A DNA stretch of 52,622 nt, from positions 1-52,622 of the forward strand of contig NZ_JACRTG010000002.1 of NCBI RefSeq assembly GCF_014385195.1, read 5' to 3'. The DNA comes from Paratissierella segnis. GTDB lineage: Bacteria > Bacillota > Clostridia > Tissierellales > Tissierellaceae. A model generated the notes under the pieces. The model searched no databases. It was not told the DNA's origin and saw only the letters and a list, made by a program, of their open reading frames with translations. A program made the translations under genes and the position numbers. How positions within the stretch are numbered: position 1 is the first letter of the stretch; every line of letters starts with the position of its first letter. This document shows, piece after piece, positions 1 to 8,656 of the stretch.

Positions 1-166
1 TGAAAGTTTGTCTAGCTCTTTGCTGACTATTTTCGATTTGCTTCATTTCTTCCACAAATCTTTGAATTGATTCTTTGTAATTTATTCAAAGTCTCACACT
101 GTTTAATTATCTAGGTTCAATCGACCTAATTAATGTTTTAGGTCATTGCGTCTCGCTTAACGACGC
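1..166 (-). other. Leader of an rRNA operon (16S gene just outside window)
   Basis: Read on the minus strand, this stretch lies downstream of three tandem promoters and ends at position 1 in sequence typical of the region just before a clostridial 16S gene (AACAGTGTGAG further up, then GAGCTAGACAAACTTTCA at the edge). Two hairpins are visible: GCGTC (166-162) with GACGC (152-148), and GACCTAA (144-138) with TTAGGTC (129-123). No reading frame is present. The mature 16S start is inferred to lie a few bases beyond the window. Placement of an rrn operon near gyrA is common in Bacillota. Confidence 0.7.
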
Positions 167-172
167 CTAATT

Positions 173-201
173 ATTATATCAAATTTTTATACTTAAGTCA
201 A
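173..201 (-). promoter_or_regulatory. rRNA promoter P3 (proximal)
   Basis: On the minus strand TTGACT (201-196), a 17-base spacer and a perfect TATAAT (178-173). The start site would fall near 166, just at the first leader hairpin. This is the strongest looking of the three tandem promoters. Confidence 0.8.
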
Positions 202-233
202 CTACTTTTTAATATTTTTAAATTTGTTTTTTG

Positions 234-262
234 AAAATATTATTAAGTTTTTTTGCAGTCAA
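234..262 (-). promoter_or_regulatory. rRNA promoter P2 (middle)
   Basis: On the minus strand TTGACT (262-257), a 17-base spacer and TATTTT (239-234). The -10 is the weakest of the three, but spacing and position between two better promoters support it. Confidence 0.5.
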
Positions 263-270
263 CTTTTATA

Positions 271-299
271 ATATTACACGCAATTGTATTAAATGTCAA
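271..299 (-). promoter_or_regulatory. rRNA promoter P1 (upstream)
   Basis: On the minus strand TTGACA (299-294), a 17-base spacer and TAATAT (276-271) form a near-consensus sigma-A promoter. A/T tracts just upstream (about 300-340) could act as an UP element. It is the first of three tandem promoters pointing at the rRNA leader. Confidence 0.75.
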
Positions 300-301
300 C
301 A

Positions 302-586
302 CTTTTTTGAATTATTTTTTTAACTATTATTTTTAGCTAAAACTAAGACTTCCTCAACCTTAATATACTTTAACCCTAATCGTTTTAACTCTTATTTTCT
401 AATTCTTAAACCACTTTTTAAAACCAAAGGTCGTTTAGAGGCAATACTTATACTGCCCGATGATGACGTAATCAGTAATCTTGGGTCAATAAAGGCAGAA
501 TATTCATTGCAGGAGTTATTCTGGAACGAAAGTTAAGAATCTATGTTTAATGACCCTAGAAACTCTTCACTCTTCATTATCTTTTC
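302..586. other. Intergenic stretch without a gene
   Basis: AT-rich spacer between the rRNA promoters and the next gene's stop codon. I see no coding frame with a ribosome site and no convincing terminator for the minus-strand gene ending at 637. A small hairpin GGCA...TGCC lies near 440-457. The heptanucleotide repeat tract starts at its right edge. Confidence 0.5.
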
Positions 587-634
587 AATTGTGAATTGTG
601 AATTGTGAACTGTGAACTGTGAACTGTGAATTGT
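587..634. repeat. Heptanucleotide tandem repeat, AATTGTG/AACTGTG
   Basis: Six full 7-base units and a partial seventh in perfect phase: three AATTGTG, three AACTGTG, then AATTGT. It lies immediately downstream of the stop codon of the minus-strand gene at 637. The same heptad (read GTGAATT on the other strand) recurs at 8657-8701. Confidence 0.9.
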
Positions 635-636
635 AA

Positions 637-1284
637 TCAACTATCTTTTTCATCTTTCTTTTTTATCATTACTTCCTCAATTAGACCATCTTCTGATGCT
701 TTTACCACCTTTATCTTTAAATCACCTGAAGTGAATTCAGAGCCTTCTGTCACAGGAACGCATGCTTCATCTGCTAATCTACATACTAATCCTCCAACTG
801 TATAACCTTTATCAACAGGTATATTATATTTAGTTCTTTTAATTATATCTTCAACTTTAGTAGAAGCGGAATATACATTTTTACTTCTTTTTATAATGTC
901 TTCTTTATCTTCCGGTATTAGAAATTTTAGTATTGCAAATACAATTGCAATAGCTATTGTCCCTAGAACTAAATCCTTCATCGTATGTGAATAGATCAAC
1001 ATCTTTCTAGCTATTACAAAGAGTATCAGCTCCATAATAGCTTTAGTAGAATGATTGATTATCATCAGCATAAGTTCTACCCCTACTATCAAAACCAATG
1101 CATAAGCAAGAAATGATTGAAATATCTCATAAGATTCCGGTGCGTCTGCTACAAAAATTGCTGGAAAATATCTAAATAAATCTATCAATCCAATAATTAC
1201 ACCTATTGCGATTAAAGCAGTAATTATCATTTCTAAAACATAAGTTAATTTTTCTAATTTATGCTCTATTAAAAAGTTTTTCAT
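637..1284 (-). CDS. Membrane protein, PsiE-like with CorC_HlyC-type C-terminal domain
   Basis: A 215-residue protein with four hydrophobic segments in the first 135 residues, resembling the PsiE (phosphate-starvation-inducible) membrane family. The soluble tail contains GYTVGGLVCRLADEACVP, typical of the transporter-associated CorC_HlyC fold found at the end of MgtE/CorC-type and other transport proteins. The start chosen is the ATG at 1284, which has GGGAG about 8 bases upstream. A start at 1320 would add 12 residues and overlap the sigma-factor gene without a ribosome site. It lies 28 bases after the sigma-B-like gene, so it may belong to that stress operon. The function is unknown; transport or regulation of a small ion is only a guess from the tail domain. 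Confidence 0.6.
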   Translation of the reverse strand: MKNFLIEHKLEKLTYVLEMIITALIAIGVIIGLIDLFRYFPAIFVADAPESYEIFQSFLAYALVLIVGVELMLMIINHSTKAIMELILFVIARKMLIYSHTMKDLVLGTIAIAIVFAILKFLIPEDKEDIIKRSKNVYSASTKVEDIIKRTKYNIPVDKGYTVGGLVCRLADEACVPVTEGSEFTSGDLKIKVVKASEDGLIEEVMIKKKDEKDS

Positions 1285-1312
1285 TTCACATCTCCCAATA
1301 AATTTAATTATT

Positions 1313-2107
1313 TTAATCAATCAATGTTTTCTCAATTTCCTTTCTTAATTTCTCCAATACCCTTTTTTCAATTCTTGATACGGTCATTTGAGAAATATTT
1401 AAACTCTTAGCTATATTTACCTGAGTTTTTTTATTAAAATATCTTTCAATCAATATCTGTTTTTCCACATCATTTAATTTTTCCATAGTCTTCATTAAAA
1501 AGTCATTGTTTTCAATCTTACTAAAGTAATAATCATCCTCACCTATCAATTCAGCTAAATTTATATCCTTATCATCATTGTTAGAATCATATGTTACATC
1601 TAAAGATTGTGGTGTATAAACTTTGCTTGCTTCCATGGCTTCTAACACTTCTTCTTCTGTTGAATTCAAGTATTCAGCAATATCTTCTATGGTAGGAGAT
1701 CTTTGCAATTCTTGGCTTAAATAAACCTTGGCATTATTTATTTTTTTTGATAATTCCTGAATTCGACGGGGTACCCTGATTGTCCAACCCTTATCTCTGA
1801 AATATTTTTTTATTTCTCCAATTATGGTAGGTGTTGCAAAGCTTGAAAACTCATAACCTTTATCTATATCAAACCTATCGATAGCATAAATAAGTCCTAT
1901 ACATGCTACTTGATAGATGTCATCATATTCAATGCCTCTATTAGCATATTTTTTAGAAAGAATTTCAGCAATGTATAAGTGCTTTTCTATCAAAATATCT
2001 CTTGTTTCTTTATCCCTTGTTTCGCTATAATATTTAAATAGATCCTTTATATTCATTTTTTCTTTGTCTTTTAAATTTCCATTTTCATAGTAGTTCTTAT
2101 TTATCAT
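1313..2107 (-). CDS. sigB: RNA polymerase sigma factor, SigB/SigF/SigG family (SigB-like)
   Basis: A 264-residue alternative sigma factor. Region 2 is clear (DDIYQVACIGLIYAIDRFD, then FSSFATPTIIGEIKKYFRDKGW with the -10-binding part), followed by region 3 (SPTIEDIAEYLNSTEEEV) and the region 4 helix-turn-helix QVNIAKSLNISQMTVSRIEKR. The upstream partners are an RsbW-like kinase and an RsbV-like STAS protein, the minimal partner-switching set that controls sigma-B in Clostridioides difficile. Family knowledge predicts general stress or envelope-stress control. SigF is the main alternative, but the short anti-sigma factor and the location away from other sporulation genes favour SigB. Start ATG at 2107 has AAGGATGG upstream. 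Confidence 0.8.
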   Translation of the reverse strand: MINKNYYENGNLKDKEKMNIKDLFKYYSETRDKETRDILIEKHLYIAEILSKKYANRGIEYDDIYQVACIGLIYAIDRFDIDKGYEFSSFATPTIIGEIKKYFRDKGWTIRVPRRIQELSKKINNAKVYLSQELQRSPTIEDIAEYLNSTEEEVLEAMEASKVYTPQSLDVTYDSNNDDKDINLAELIGEDDYYFSKIENNDFLMKTMEKLNDVEKQILIERYFNKKTQVNIAKSLNISQMTVSRIEKRVLEKLRKEIEKTLID

Positions 2108-2119
2108 AGACTACCATCC

Positions 2120-2488
2120 TTATTTAATATATTTTGTCATCTCAATACCTTCATCAGTAAAGTCAACTTTGTCCATTAATGATTTTATAATTAAAATTCC
2201 AAGTTCTCTATCTTTTTTTTCTTCTATTTCTTTTGGTATATTATCTTTACAATTTGAAACCTTTATTGTTAATTTATCTATATAGGATTCATAAACAATA
2301 GATATTGAACCTTTATGACAAAATTGTAATGAGTTGATACATGCCTCTCCTATAGATACCTTAATATCTTCTATGGTGTCAAAATCAAATCCTAATTTAT
2401 TTGCTAGAGAAGAGGTTGTAAGCCTTACCATACTAATATAATCAGGTTTATTTGGTATTGTTAAAAATACAGAATCATTATTCATCAT
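2120..2488 (-). CDS. rsbW: Anti-sigma factor, RsbW-like serine kinase (degenerate ATP site)
   Basis: About 122 residues of the GHKL/HATPase_c fold. The N-box is recognisable (VSIGEACINSLQFC), as is the last helix (LGILIIKSLMDKVDF). The usual D-x-G-x-G (G1) box is not: the aligned stretch reads VSNCKDNIPKEI, and the ATP lid is very short compared with B. subtilis RsbW. The protein should bind the downstream sigma factor and phosphorylate RsbV, but kinase activity is doubtful on sequence grounds. The ATG at 2488 (or 2485) is preferred because AGGAG lies 5 (or 8) bases upstream; the GTG at 2494 overlaps that ribosome site. It overlaps the end of rsbV, suggesting translational coupling. Confidence 0.75.
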   Translation of the reverse strand: MMNNDSVFLTIPNKPDYISMVRLTTSSLANKLGFDFDTIEDIKVSIGEACINSLQFCHKGSISIVYESYIDKLTIKVSNCKDNIPKEIEEKKDRELGILIIKSLMDKVDFTDEGIEMTKYIK

Positions 2489-2807
2489 TTTCACTCCTAA
2501 TTATAAATAGCTTGTCCAGTTCAGTTATATCAAATAGTTTTCTTATATTGGGTTTAATATTTGATAGGTAGATTTTTTTATTATCTTCTTTAACTTGCTT
2601 TAAAATACCTATCAATGCTCCTAAACCTGTGCTATCAATATATTCAAGCTTCTTACCGTCAATTAACAAATCCTTCTTTTCTTTATTATATGAATCTAAA
2701 ACTAATTCTTTAAATCTAGTTGAACTATATATATCCATATCTCCTTCTGGAATTATTACCAAAAGATTATCTTTTTTATCTACGTTAATCAAAGTATTTA
2801 ATGACAT
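2478..2807 (-). CDS. rsbV: Anti-anti-sigma factor, STAS domain (RsbV-like)
   Basis: A 109-residue STAS protein. The motif YIDSTGLGALIG places the phosphorylatable serine at Ser59, matching RsbV/SpoIIAA. When unphosphorylated it should bind the RsbW-like kinase and free the sigma factor. The ATG at 2807 is chosen because GGGGTGG lies 3-9 bases upstream; an in-frame ATG at 2825 would lie before that site. It is the first gene of the rsbV-rsbW-sigB cluster. No environmental phosphatase (RsbU/RsbP type) is in the window, so the input signal is not visible here. Confidence 0.85.
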   Translation of the reverse strand: MSLNTLINVDKKDNLLVIIPEGDMDIYSSTRFKELVLDSYNKEKKDLLIDGKKLEYIDSTGLGALIGILKQVKEDNKKIYLSNIKPNIRKLFDITELDKLFIIRSENDE

Positions 2808-2867
2808 TAAACCACCCCTATCCATTCAATTTATTTAATTTTATAACATATATACATTAATGTAAAG

Positions 2868-2901
2868 TGAAAACAAAAGGAAATCCCTTAAAGAGATTTC
2901 C
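2868..2901 (-). terminator. Rho-independent terminator after gyrA
   Basis: Minus strand: GGAAATC (2901-2895), short loop, GATTTCC (2885-2879), then CTTTTGTTTTC. It lies 8 bases beyond the gyrA stop codon. Confidence 0.75.
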
Positions 2902-2908
2902 ATCAATA

Positions 2909-5332
2909 TTACTCACCTACATATTTTGCAACTGCCATAACCTTATCATCTCCATCAATTTTCATAAGAGTTACTCCTTGTGTATTTCTTCCCATTGCGG
3001 ATATATCATTGGTATTGAGTCTAATTATAATACCACTTTGTGAAATCATCATTATTTCATCGTTTTCATATATAACTTTTGCTGAGACTATATCACCTGT
3101 CTTGTCTTTTATATTATATGTGATTAGACCCTTACCACCTCTTTTTTGAGTTTTATATTCGTCTAAAGAAGTCCTTTTTCCAAAACCCTTTTCAGCTATT
3201 ACCAATAAATATTTACCTTTTTCAACTAATTCCATAGCTACGACAATATCATCGTCATTCAATGTAATAGCTTTTACACCAGTGGCATTTCTACCCATTT
3301 CTCTTACATCATCTTCGTTGAATCTAATGGCCATGCCTTTTTTAGTGACTAAAATCAATTCCCTTTTTCCATCAGTCATCTTTACACTTATTAGTTCATC
3401 ATCTTCTCTCAAATTTATAGCAATAATTCCATTTTTCCTAATGTTTGTAAATTTCTCCAAGCTTGTTTTTTTAATTATGCCTTTCCTTGTGACAAATACT
3501 AAATTACATTCCTTATTAAATTCTTTAATAGGTATTATCGAACTTACTTTCTCATCATTTGAAAGATTTAAAAGATTTATAATAGCTGTTCCCTTTGCTT
3601 GTCTTCCAGCATCAGGTACTTCATAAGCTCTTAATGAATAAACCTTTCCTTTATTTGTTATAAATAGAAGAGTATCATGGGTAGATGTTATAAAGAGATC
3701 TTCAACGAAATCTTCTTCCCTAGTTGTTAAAGCTATAATACCCTTTCCGCCTCTCTTTTGAGGTCTATATGTGCCTTCAGGCATTCTCTTTATATAGCCA
3801 AAATGAGTTAACGTAATTACTACATCTTCTTCTTCAATCATATCTTCAGCGTTAATTTCATCAGCAGATGGCATTATACTGGTTCTTCTCATATCGCCAT
3901 ACTTTTCTTTGATCTCTAATAATTCTTCTTTGATTATATTTAAAATCATTCTTTCACTTGCCAATATTGCCTTTAATCTATTGATTTCCTTAATTAAAGC
4001 CTCATATTCCTCTTCTAACTTATCTCTTTCTAACCCGGTCAATCTTCTTAATCTCATATCCAATATTGCTTGTGATTGTTTTTCTGAAAGACTGAAATTT
4101 TCCATAAGTCTTTCTTTTGCAGTGCTATCATCCTTTGAACTTCTAATAATCCTTATAACTTCGTCAATATGATCTAATGCAATTTTTAAACCCTCAACAA
4201 TATGAGCTCTTTCTTCTGCCTTATTAAGATCAAATTGAGTCCTTCTTACTATGACTTCTTTTTGATGCTCAATATAATGATGTAATACTTCCTTTAATTT
4301 TAATACCTTTGGTTCTCCATTGACCAAAGCCAGCATTATAACTCCAAAAGTAATTTGTAATTGTGTATGTTTAAAAAGATTGTTTAAAACCACATTGGGA
4401 TTCGCATCTCTTTTTAGTTCTATAACAATCCTCATACCTTCTCTATCGGACTCATCTCTTAAATCTGAAATACCTTCTAGTTTTTTCTCCCGTACATATT
4501 CGGCAATTTTTTGCAATAAATTTGCCTTAATAACTTGATAAGGTAATTCCGATACTATAATTCTATGTTTTCCTTTATTTGTTTCTTCTATCTCCGCAAC
4601 AGCTCTCAATATGATTTTTCCTCTGCCGGTTCTATAGGCAGATTTGATTCCTTCTTTCCCCATTATATGAGCACCGGTTGGAAAATCAGGACCTTTGATT
4701 ACTTTCATCAAAGCTTCAATATCTGTATCCGGATCATCCAATAAAAGTACTATTCCATCAATTACTTCTCTTAGATTATGTGGTGGAATATTAGTTGCCA
4801 TCCCAACTGCAATACCCGATGATCCATTGACTAATAAATTAGGAAATCTGCTGGGTAAAACAATTGGTTCTTTTAAAGTTTCATCAAAATTGGGTCTGAA
4901 ATCTATGGTATCCTTACCTATATCCCTAAGCATTTCTTGAGATAACTTGGTCATTCTAGCTTCCGTATAACGCATGGCTGCCGCTCCATCACCGTCAACA
5001 GATCCGAAGTTTCCATGACCGTCAACCAATAGATACCTTGTATTAAAATCTTGAGCAAGTCTAACCATAGCATCATAAACGGAAGTATCACTATGTGGAT
5101 GATATTTACCTAATACGTCTCCAACTATTCTGGCAGATTTTCTATATGGTTTATCAGGTGTCGTACCCAATTCATCCATGGCATATAATATTCTTCTATG
5201 AACAGGCTTTAAACCATCTCTTACATCCGGGAGGGCGCGACTTACTATTACACTCATAGAATATTCCAAATAGGACTTCTTCATATCTTCTTCTATATTA
5301 ACATCCAATAATTTGTTGTGTTCAGTATCCAT
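2909..5332 (-). CDS. gyrA: DNA gyrase subunit A
   Basis: 807 residues, full length. This is the breakage-reunion subunit of gyrase (A2B2), which introduces negative supercoils. The catalytic tyrosine is Tyr122 in AAMRYTEARM. The C-terminal wrapping domain has a GyrA-box QKRGGKG near residue 530 and a second copy near residue 740. The quinolone-resistance region reads GKYHPHSDTSVYDAM: position 81 (E. coli numbering, identical here) is Ser instead of the usual Gly, and position 83 is Thr. It follows gyrB by 11 bases on the same strand, so the two are probably co-transcribed and translated from one message. Confidence 0.98.
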   Translation of the reverse strand: MDTEHNKLLDVNIEEDMKKSYLEYSMSVIVSRALPDVRDGLKPVHRRILYAMDELGTTPDKPYRKSARIVGDVLGKYHPHSDTSVYDAMVRLAQDFNTRYLLVDGHGNFGSVDGDGAAAMRYTEARMTKLSQEMLRDIGKDTIDFRPNFDETLKEPIVLPSRFPNLLVNGSSGIAVGMATNIPPHNLREVIDGIVLLLDDPDTDIEALMKVIKGPDFPTGAHIMGKEGIKSAYRTGRGKIILRAVAEIEETNKGKHRIIVSELPYQVIKANLLQKIAEYVREKKLEGISDLRDESDREGMRIVIELKRDANPNVVLNNLFKHTQLQITFGVIMLALVNGEPKVLKLKEVLHHYIEHQKEVIVRRTQFDLNKAEERAHIVEGLKIALDHIDEVIRIIRSSKDDSTAKERLMENFSLSEKQSQAILDMRLRRLTGLERDKLEEEYEALIKEINRLKAILASERMILNIIKEELLEIKEKYGDMRRTSIMPSADEINAEDMIEEEDVVITLTHFGYIKRMPEGTYRPQKRGGKGIIALTTREEDFVEDLFITSTHDTLLFITNKGKVYSLRAYEVPDAGRQAKGTAIINLLNLSNDEKVSSIIPIKEFNKECNLVFVTRKGIIKKTSLEKFTNIRKNGIIAINLREDDELISVKMTDGKRELILVTKKGMAIRFNEDDVREMGRNATGVKAITLNDDDIVVAMELVEKGKYLLVIAEKGFGKRTSLDEYKTQKRGGKGLITYNIKDKTGDIVSAKVIYENDEIMMISQSGIIIRLNTNDISAMGRNTQGVTLMKIDGDDKVMAVAKYVGE

Positions 5333-5343
5333 TAATTTCCCTC

Positions 5344-7263
5344 CTATATATCCAGATTTTGTACAAATTTTGCATTTTCTTCAATAAATTCACGTCTTGG
5401 CTCTACCTTATCCCCCATTAGAGTTGTAAAGATTTCATCAGCATTTATATCATCACTTATTTGAACCCGCAATAAAGTTCTGGTTTCCGGATCCATCGTA
5501 GTGTCGAATAACTGATCTGCATTCATTTCTCCAAGACCTTTATATCTTTGAATACTGTAATTTGTTCTTCCCAATTCATTTAATATATCATCAAGTTCCT
5601 TATCGCTATAACAGTATACTTCTTTTTTACCTTTAGTTACTTTATACAAAGGCGGTTGGGCAATATAGATATGCCCTTTTTCTATCAGTTCCTTCATGTA
5701 TCTGTAGAAAAAAGTCAATAATAAAGTTCTGATATGTGCACCATCTACATCGGCATCTGTCATTATAATTATTTTCCCATATCTTAATTTTTCAATGTTG
5801 AAATCACTTCCAATACCGGTACCGAAGGCTGTTATCATGGCTTTAATTTCTTCATAACCTAAAACTTTATCAATTCTTGCCTTTTCAACATTCATTATCT
5901 TACCTTTTAACGGTAAAATTGCCTGATATTTTTTATCTCTTCCTTGTTTAGCACTACCACCTGCCGAATCCCCTTCCACCAAATATATTTCATTTTCAGA
6001 TAAATCACTGGACTGGCAATCTGCCAATTTTCCGGGCAATGTAGTATTATCTAGAATGCTCTTTCTCCTAGTCAACTCTCTAGCCTTTCTAGCTGCATCT
6101 CTAGCCCTTTGAGCACTTACTGCTTTATCTAATATTATCTTGCTGGCCTTAGGATTTTCTTCTAAATAATTATTTAAATAGTCATAAATAAGTGAATCAA
6201 CAATTCCTCTGGTTTCACTATTTCCTAATTTACTTTTTGTTTGTCCCTCAAATTGCGGATTAGGCAATTTTATGGATAAAACAGCAGTTAATCCTTCTCT
6301 AACATCTTCACCTGAGAGATTTTCTTCCTTTTCCTTTAAAAAGGAATATTTTCTTCCGTAGTCATTTATAGCCCTTGTGATTGCAGATCTTAATCCTGAT
6401 AAATGGGTGCCGCCTTCAATTGTGTTGATATTGTTTGCAAATGTATATATATTTTCCGTATATCCATCTGTATATTGTAAAGCCAATTCTACAATTGTTG
6501 AGTCTTTTTCAGATTCGAAGTATATAACGTCTTTATGAATCGGAGTTTTATTTTTATTTATATATTCCACAAAAGACTTAATTCCACCTTCATAATGAAA
6601 TTCCTTTAATATATCATTTCTTTTATCATTTAATATTATTTTAATTCCTTTGTTCAAAAATGCCATTTCTCTCATTCTGAATTCCAATGTTTCAAAGGAA
6701 AATTCTATAGTTTCAAAAATACTTTTATCAGGCATAAAATGAATTGTAGTACCTGTAGAATCTGAATTCCCGATAACCTCGAGCTCCGATACTGAAATTC
6801 CTCTTTCAAATCGTTGCATATATTCTTTACCATTTCTTCTTACCTTTGCTACCAACCACTCCGAAAGTGCATTTACTACTGATACACCAACTCCATGTAA
6901 ACCTCCGGATACCTTATATGCGGAGTTATTAAATTTCCCTCCCGCATGTAATATAGTTAAAACAGTTTCTACAGTAGATTTACCGGTTTGAGGATGAATT
7001 TCTACAGGTATTCCACTACCATTGTCCTCAACCGATACAGAATCATCATCATATATAGTTATTTTAATAGTATCACAAATACCTGCTAATGCCTCATCTA
7101 TGCTATTATCTACTACTTCATACACTAAATGGTGAAGCCCCTTAGGTCCTGTACTACCAATGTACATACCGGGTCTTTTTCTTACTGGCTCTAAACCTTC
7201 CAATACTTGTATATCTTTTGCGGTATAATGTCTCCCATTATTGTCATTAGCTTCTTGTACCAT
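5344..7263 (-). CDS. gyrB: DNA gyrase subunit B
   Basis: 639 residues, the usual length for a Gram-positive GyrB. Order: GHKL ATPase domain (EVVDNSIDEALAG, then DNGSGIPVEIHP and GGLHGVGVSVVNALS), transducer, and TOPRIM domain from about residue 425 (EGDSAGGSAKQGRDK, later TDADVDGAHIRTLLL). It hydrolyses ATP and drives strand passage with GyrA. The start ATG has GGAGGGAA upstream. It lies between recF and gyrA in the conserved origin order. Confidence 0.98.
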   Translation of the reverse strand: MVQEANDNNGRHYTAKDIQVLEGLEPVRKRPGMYIGSTGPKGLHHLVYEVVDNSIDEALAGICDTIKITIYDDDSVSVEDNGSGIPVEIHPQTGKSTVETVLTILHAGGKFNNSAYKVSGGLHGVGVSVVNALSEWLVAKVRRNGKEYMQRFERGISVSELEVIGNSDSTGTTIHFMPDKSIFETIEFSFETLEFRMREMAFLNKGIKIILNDKRNDILKEFHYEGGIKSFVEYINKNKTPIHKDVIYFESEKDSTIVELALQYTDGYTENIYTFANNINTIEGGTHLSGLRSAITRAINDYGRKYSFLKEKEENLSGEDVREGLTAVLSIKLPNPQFEGQTKSKLGNSETRGIVDSLIYDYLNNYLEENPKASKIILDKAVSAQRARDAARKARELTRRKSILDNTTLPGKLADCQSSDLSENEIYLVEGDSAGGSAKQGRDKKYQAILPLKGKIMNVEKARIDKVLGYEEIKAMITAFGTGIGSDFNIEKLRYGKIIIMTDADVDGAHIRTLLLTFFYRYMKELIEKGHIYIAQPPLYKVTKGKKEVYCYSDKELDDILNELGRTNYSIQRYKGLGEMNADQLFDTTMDPETRTLLRVQISDDINADEIFTTLMGDKVEPRREFIEENAKFVQNLDI

Positions 7264-7310
7264 CTACGCTCTTCCCTCCAATTCTAGTTAACTTGCAGTT
7301 AATCATTATT

Positions 7311-8411
7311 TTAAATCACTTTTCCATCTTCTATAATAAATACAGATTTTGATAAGTCGTTAACTGCATTTAAATCAACAGCATCTGTAACTGTAATAAA
7401 AACTTGCATATTTTTGAAAGAATTTGATAAAAATTTTCTTCTATCTTCATCTAGCTCGGAAAATACATCATCTAAAAGCACCACAGGATAAACTCCAAAA
7501 TACTTCTTTATATATTCTACCACAGATAATTTAATTGACAAAACTAATGTTCTTTGCTGTCCCTGGGAGCCATATATTTTTACATCTTTATTGTTAATTA
7601 ACATCAATAAGTCATCTCTATGAAGCCCGATTTCAGTTGTTCCATATTCTATATCCCTATTTAAATTGGACTTCAATAACTTTAAATATTCTTTCTCAAT
7701 ACTTTCTTTATCAATTAATCTAGGAATATTGGAAAAATATTTTAATTCTACGCTTTCTTTATCACAAGTAAGATTTTTATGGATAGGATTTATAAGTATA
7801 TTCAATTCATTTATGAATTTATCACGCTCTATTATAATACTTGTACCAAGCTTTGACAATTGAATGTCAAATACATCTATTAAATTCACTAAATCTTTTT
7901 TTATTCTGCAAGTTTTTAATAAATTGTTTCTTTGCATTAAAACCTTATTGTATCTTATTAGATTATAACTATATACGGGTTTAATTTGAGAGATACTTGC
8001 ATCTAAAAAATTCCTTCTTAACAAAGGTCCCTCTTTGATCATTTTTAAATCATCCGGACAAAATAATACAGAAACTAAACCGGTATTAAGTTCCTTATAG
8101 TTTTTTAGCTCTGACTTGTTTATTCTTATTCTTTTTGGTTTATCTCTTTCCATCTTGACTTCAATGAACTTTTCCAGATTGTTAAGTTTTGTATTAGCAC
8201 CTATATATGCTTGTTCTTTATTGAAATTGATCAATTCTCTATCTTTAGTCGTTCTAAATGATTTACCATATGAACATATATATAAAGCCTCAATTAAATT
8301 GGTTTTGCCTTGAGCATTTTTCCCCATAAATATATTTATATTATCATTAAATTCCACATTTAAATTATAATAATTTCTAAAGTTAATAAGTCGCAGATTC
8401 TTTACATTCAA
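7311..8411 (-). CDS. recF: DNA replication and repair protein RecF
   Basis: 366 residues, SMC-like ABC ATPase. Walker A is GKNAQGKTN (residues 31-38). The ABC signature lies in IYGSQGQQRTLVLSIKLS, followed by Walker B VVLLDDVFSELDEDRR. RecF, with RecO and RecR, loads RecA at single-strand gaps. It sits between the S4 protein gene and gyrB, its standard place in the Bacillota origin cluster, with short gaps on both sides suggesting one operon. Confidence 0.97.
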   Translation of the reverse strand: MNVKNLRLINFRNYYNLNVEFNDNINIFMGKNAQGKTNLIEALYICSYGKSFRTTKDRELINFNKEQAYIGANTKLNNLEKFIEVKMERDKPKRIRINKSELKNYKELNTGLVSVLFCPDDLKMIKEGPLLRRNFLDASISQIKPVYSYNLIRYNKVLMQRNNLLKTCRIKKDLVNLIDVFDIQLSKLGTSIIIERDKFINELNILINPIHKNLTCDKESVELKYFSNIPRLIDKESIEKEYLKLLKSNLNRDIEYGTTEIGLHRDDLLMLINNKDVKIYGSQGQQRTLVLSIKLSVVEYIKKYFGVYPVVLLDDVFSELDEDRRKFLSNSFKNMQVFITVTDAVDLNAVNDLSKSVFIIEDGKVI

Positions 8412-8431
8412 AAATTACACCCCTTAAGGAT

Positions 8432-8641
8432 TTATATAATAATGAATTTATCAAAATTTTCTATATCCACTATATCATTTTTCCTTAGCTTTTTTCCACG
8501 TTCAAATACTTTCTTATCATTTACCTTAATCAATCCATCAGCTATCATTATTTTAGCATGTCCCCCAGTCTGAACTACATTGACAAGTTTTAAAAATTGA
8601 TCAAGCTTTATATATTCGGTTGAAATAGATATTTCTTTCAT
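8432..8641 (-). CDS. yaaA: S4 domain RNA-binding protein YaaA/RlbA-like
   Basis: A 69-residue stand-alone S4 domain (KLDQFLKLVNVVQTGGHAKIMIADGLIKVNDKKV). The same gene lies between dnaN and recF in B. subtilis, where it is called yaaA or rlbA; a link to ribosome assembly has been proposed for such proteins. The ATG at 8641 is the start because GGAGG lies 5-9 bases upstream; longer frames would begin inside that ribosome site. RecF follows 20 bases later. Confidence 0.9.
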   Translation of the reverse strand: MKEISISTEYIKLDQFLKLVNVVQTGGHAKIMIADGLIKVNDKKVFERGKKLRKNDIVDIENFDKFIII

Positions 8642-8656
8642 AATTACCTCCAAAAC

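Noticed and set aside
2629..2838. Plus-strand frame of 69 codons opposite rsbV
   Set aside because: Shadow of the well-supported STAS gene on the other strand, with no ribosome site. The same reasoning removes the other antisense frames in gyrA, gyrB, mnmE, mnmG and the P-type ATPase.
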